A DNA stretch of 6,875 bases from JAHEDH01 sp963745865 (GTDB lineage Bacteria > Actinomycetota > Acidimicrobiia > Spongiisociales > ZC4RG35). Under the pieces are notes generated by a model, which worked only from the letters and a program-made list of their open reading frames with translations, did not search any database and had not been told where the DNA came from. Within the stretch, counting starts at the first letter, position 1, and each line of letters opens with the position of its first letter. The DNA lies in NCBI GenBank assembly GCA_963745865.1, contig CAVUYZ010000011.1, positions 1 through 6,875 on the forward strand, in the 5' to 3' direction. Shown piece by piece: positions 6,471 to 6,875 of this stretch. The translations under genes were made by a program, and so were the position numbers.

Positions 6471-6477
6471 AGGGCCA

Positions 6478-6483
6478 CCTCCT
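6478..6483 (-). promoter_or_regulatory. Strong ribosome binding site for the iron-sulfur gene
   Basis: A perfect AGGAGG on the minus strand, 7 bases before the GTG at 6470. It fixes the start and shows that the 5' leader (if transcription begins near the upstream dyads) is roughly 70-130 bases long. Confidence 0.8.
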
Positions 6484-6540
6484 GCATCGCTGTGGCTTTC
6501 CGGATTCCGCCCGCATGGCCGGTGTCCTCCGCAAGGCCGA

Positions 6541-6564
6541 CAACTAACGATCGTTCGTTGGTTG
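6541..6564. promoter_or_regulatory. 24-base inverted repeat, TetR-type operator candidate
   Basis: Arms CAACTAACGA (6541-6550) and TCGTTGGTTG (6555-6564) match as an inverted repeat at 9 of 10 positions around a TCGT spacer. A perfect AACGATCGTT palindrome is nested inside. Length and AACGA/TCGTT arms are typical of TetR-family operators. It lies 71-94 bases upstream of the GTG start of the iron-sulfur gene, in the non-coding region. No regulator gene is present in the window. Confidence 0.55.
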
Positions 6565-6601
6565 CCTGTAGCAAACACTTGCCAAAGACAACCGACGGCA
6601 A

Positions 6602-6619
6602 TAGGGCCGGAAGTCCCTA
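6602..6619 (-). promoter_or_regulatory. DosR/DevR-like box upstream of the redox operon
   Basis: The minus strand reads TAGGGACTTCCGGCCCTA, preceded by TT. It is an inverted repeat with TAGGG and CCCTA ends and a shared C/G inside each arm. Mycobacterial DosR/DevR boxes have a GGGACT core with a CCC partner half and flanking T and A residues, and this site fits that pattern well. DosR-type regulators respond to hypoxia, NO or redox state and usually activate. It lies 132-149 bases upstream of the iron-sulfur start and upstream of the TetR-like dyad, in a position suited to activation. Confidence 0.5.
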
Positions 6620-6666
6620 AAGCAAGGTCCTTCTACCAGCACCCAACGCACGGCATGCAACTAAAT

Positions 6667-6702
6667 GGCCCGACCTCGGGAGGAGTTTGGGGGCGGTCGG
6701 CC
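6667..6702 (-). terminator. Possible terminator after era
   Basis: On the minus strand GGCCGACC (6702-6695) can pair with GGTCGGGCC (6675-6667), with one bulged G, closing a loop of about 19 bases; ATTTAGTT follows. The first stem base overlaps the last base of the era stop codon. The T-run is weak and the loop large, so this is tentative. Confidence 0.35.
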
Positions 6703-6875
6703 TACTCGAAGCCGAGCCGATCGAGGAGCGCAGGCGTCTGTTGCCACTCCGATTCCACGGAGACCCGGAGATCGAGGTGCACCTTCGATCCGAAGATTGC
6801 TTCGAGTTCGGTGCGCGCCTCCGTGCCGGCCTCTCCGAGAAGTGATCCGCCCTTTCCGATCACGATGCCCTTTTG
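6702..6875 (-). CDS. era: GTPase Era, C-terminal KH domain (partial)
   Basis: The last 57 codons of a gene that enters from the right edge, ending in TAG. The peptide carries the KH-domain signature GIVIGKGGSLLGEAGTEAR, followed by LEAIFGSKVHLDLRVSV and a C-terminal W..TPALLDRLGFE, as in bacterial Era. Era is an essential GTPase that binds the 3' end of 16S rRNA and helps mature the 30S subunit; the KH domain contacts the RNA. The GTPase domain lies outside the window. Era itself is a chromosomal housekeeping gene and marks the upstream boundary of the redox operon. Confidence 0.9.
   Translation of the reverse strand, partial: QKGIVIGKGGSLLGEAGTEARTELEAIFGSKVHLDLRVSVESEWQQTPALLDRLGFE

Larger units (their letters stand above)
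6471..6701. other. Intergenic region between era and the redox operon
   Basis: 231 bases without a supported gene. From the era side toward the operon on the minus strand it holds a possible terminator stem, the DosR-like box, about 37 bases with no convincing -35/-10 pair (TACAGG at 6570-6565 is the best weak -10), the TetR-like inverted repeat, a leader and the AGGAGG site. A frame that enters it from 6578 is best read as leader and not coding. Confidence 0.7.

Noticed and set aside
6471..6578. N-terminal extension of the iron-sulfur protein from the ATG at 6578
   Set aside because: The GTG at 6470 has a perfect AGGAGG at ideal spacing, and the extension would translate through the 24-base dyad.
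6565..6600. -35/-10 promoter elements between the two dyads
   Set aside because: TTGTCT and TACAGG are only 15 bases apart and match the consensus weakly, so no promoter is called.
5601..6620. Plus-strand open frame of 339 codons opposite the iron-sulfur gene
   Set aside because: Antisense of a gene with sixteen correctly spaced cysteines; the plus-strand product has no recognisable domain.

Overview
The window looks like chromosomal DNA from a high-GC actinobacterium. The evidence is GC-rich codons in every gene, a lipoprotein with a threonine-rich linker just after its lipid-anchor cysteine, and a possible DosR-type regulatory box. An Acidimicrobiia-like source would fit, but that is inference from style and not a marker-gene result. 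No transposase, integrase, CRISPR array, tRNA or rRNA was seen.

Layout, left to right. (1) Bases 1-60 may hold the first codons of a minus-strand gene that leaves the window. (2) Bases 81-899 (minus) encode a short-chain dehydrogenase/reductase. It is divergent, across only 40 bases, from a SirB1-type transglutaminase-like protein at 940-1551 (plus). (3) A short gap with a strong hairpin (1567-1593) separates that gene from a convergent minus-strand operon. (4) The operon runs from 6470 down to 1614 and has five genes in transcription order: a Tat-exported protein with four [4Fe-4S] motifs (5619-6470), an NrfD/ActC-like quinone-site membrane protein (4282-5616), a single-pass membrane protein with an Ig-like ectodomain (3713-4285), a small lipoprotein (3100-3654) and a large lipoprotein built from duplicated Ig-like modules (1614-3095). 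(5) A 231-base intergenic region (6471-6701) holds two dyad elements: a GGGACT-N-CCC box like those of DosR/DevR, and a 24-base TetR-style inverted repeat. (6) The right edge is the C-terminal KH region of the GTPase Era (minus, partial).

The operon is the main interest. It appears complete in the window, bounded by era upstream and a convergent gene downstream. It pairs an exported iron-sulfur protein with an NrfD quinol/quinone subunit, the electron-transfer core of polysulfide-reductase-type and Alternative-Complex-III-type enzymes. It has no molybdopterin catalytic subunit and no cytochrome. In their place are three extracytoplasmic proteins with beta-sandwich-like sequence, anchored in two ways (transmembrane helix, or lipid). 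A reasonable model is a membrane quinone-linked redox module on the outer face, with an unidentified electron partner and a scaffold of Ig-like proteins, possibly induced by hypoxia or redox stress. Its substrate cannot be read from the sequence.
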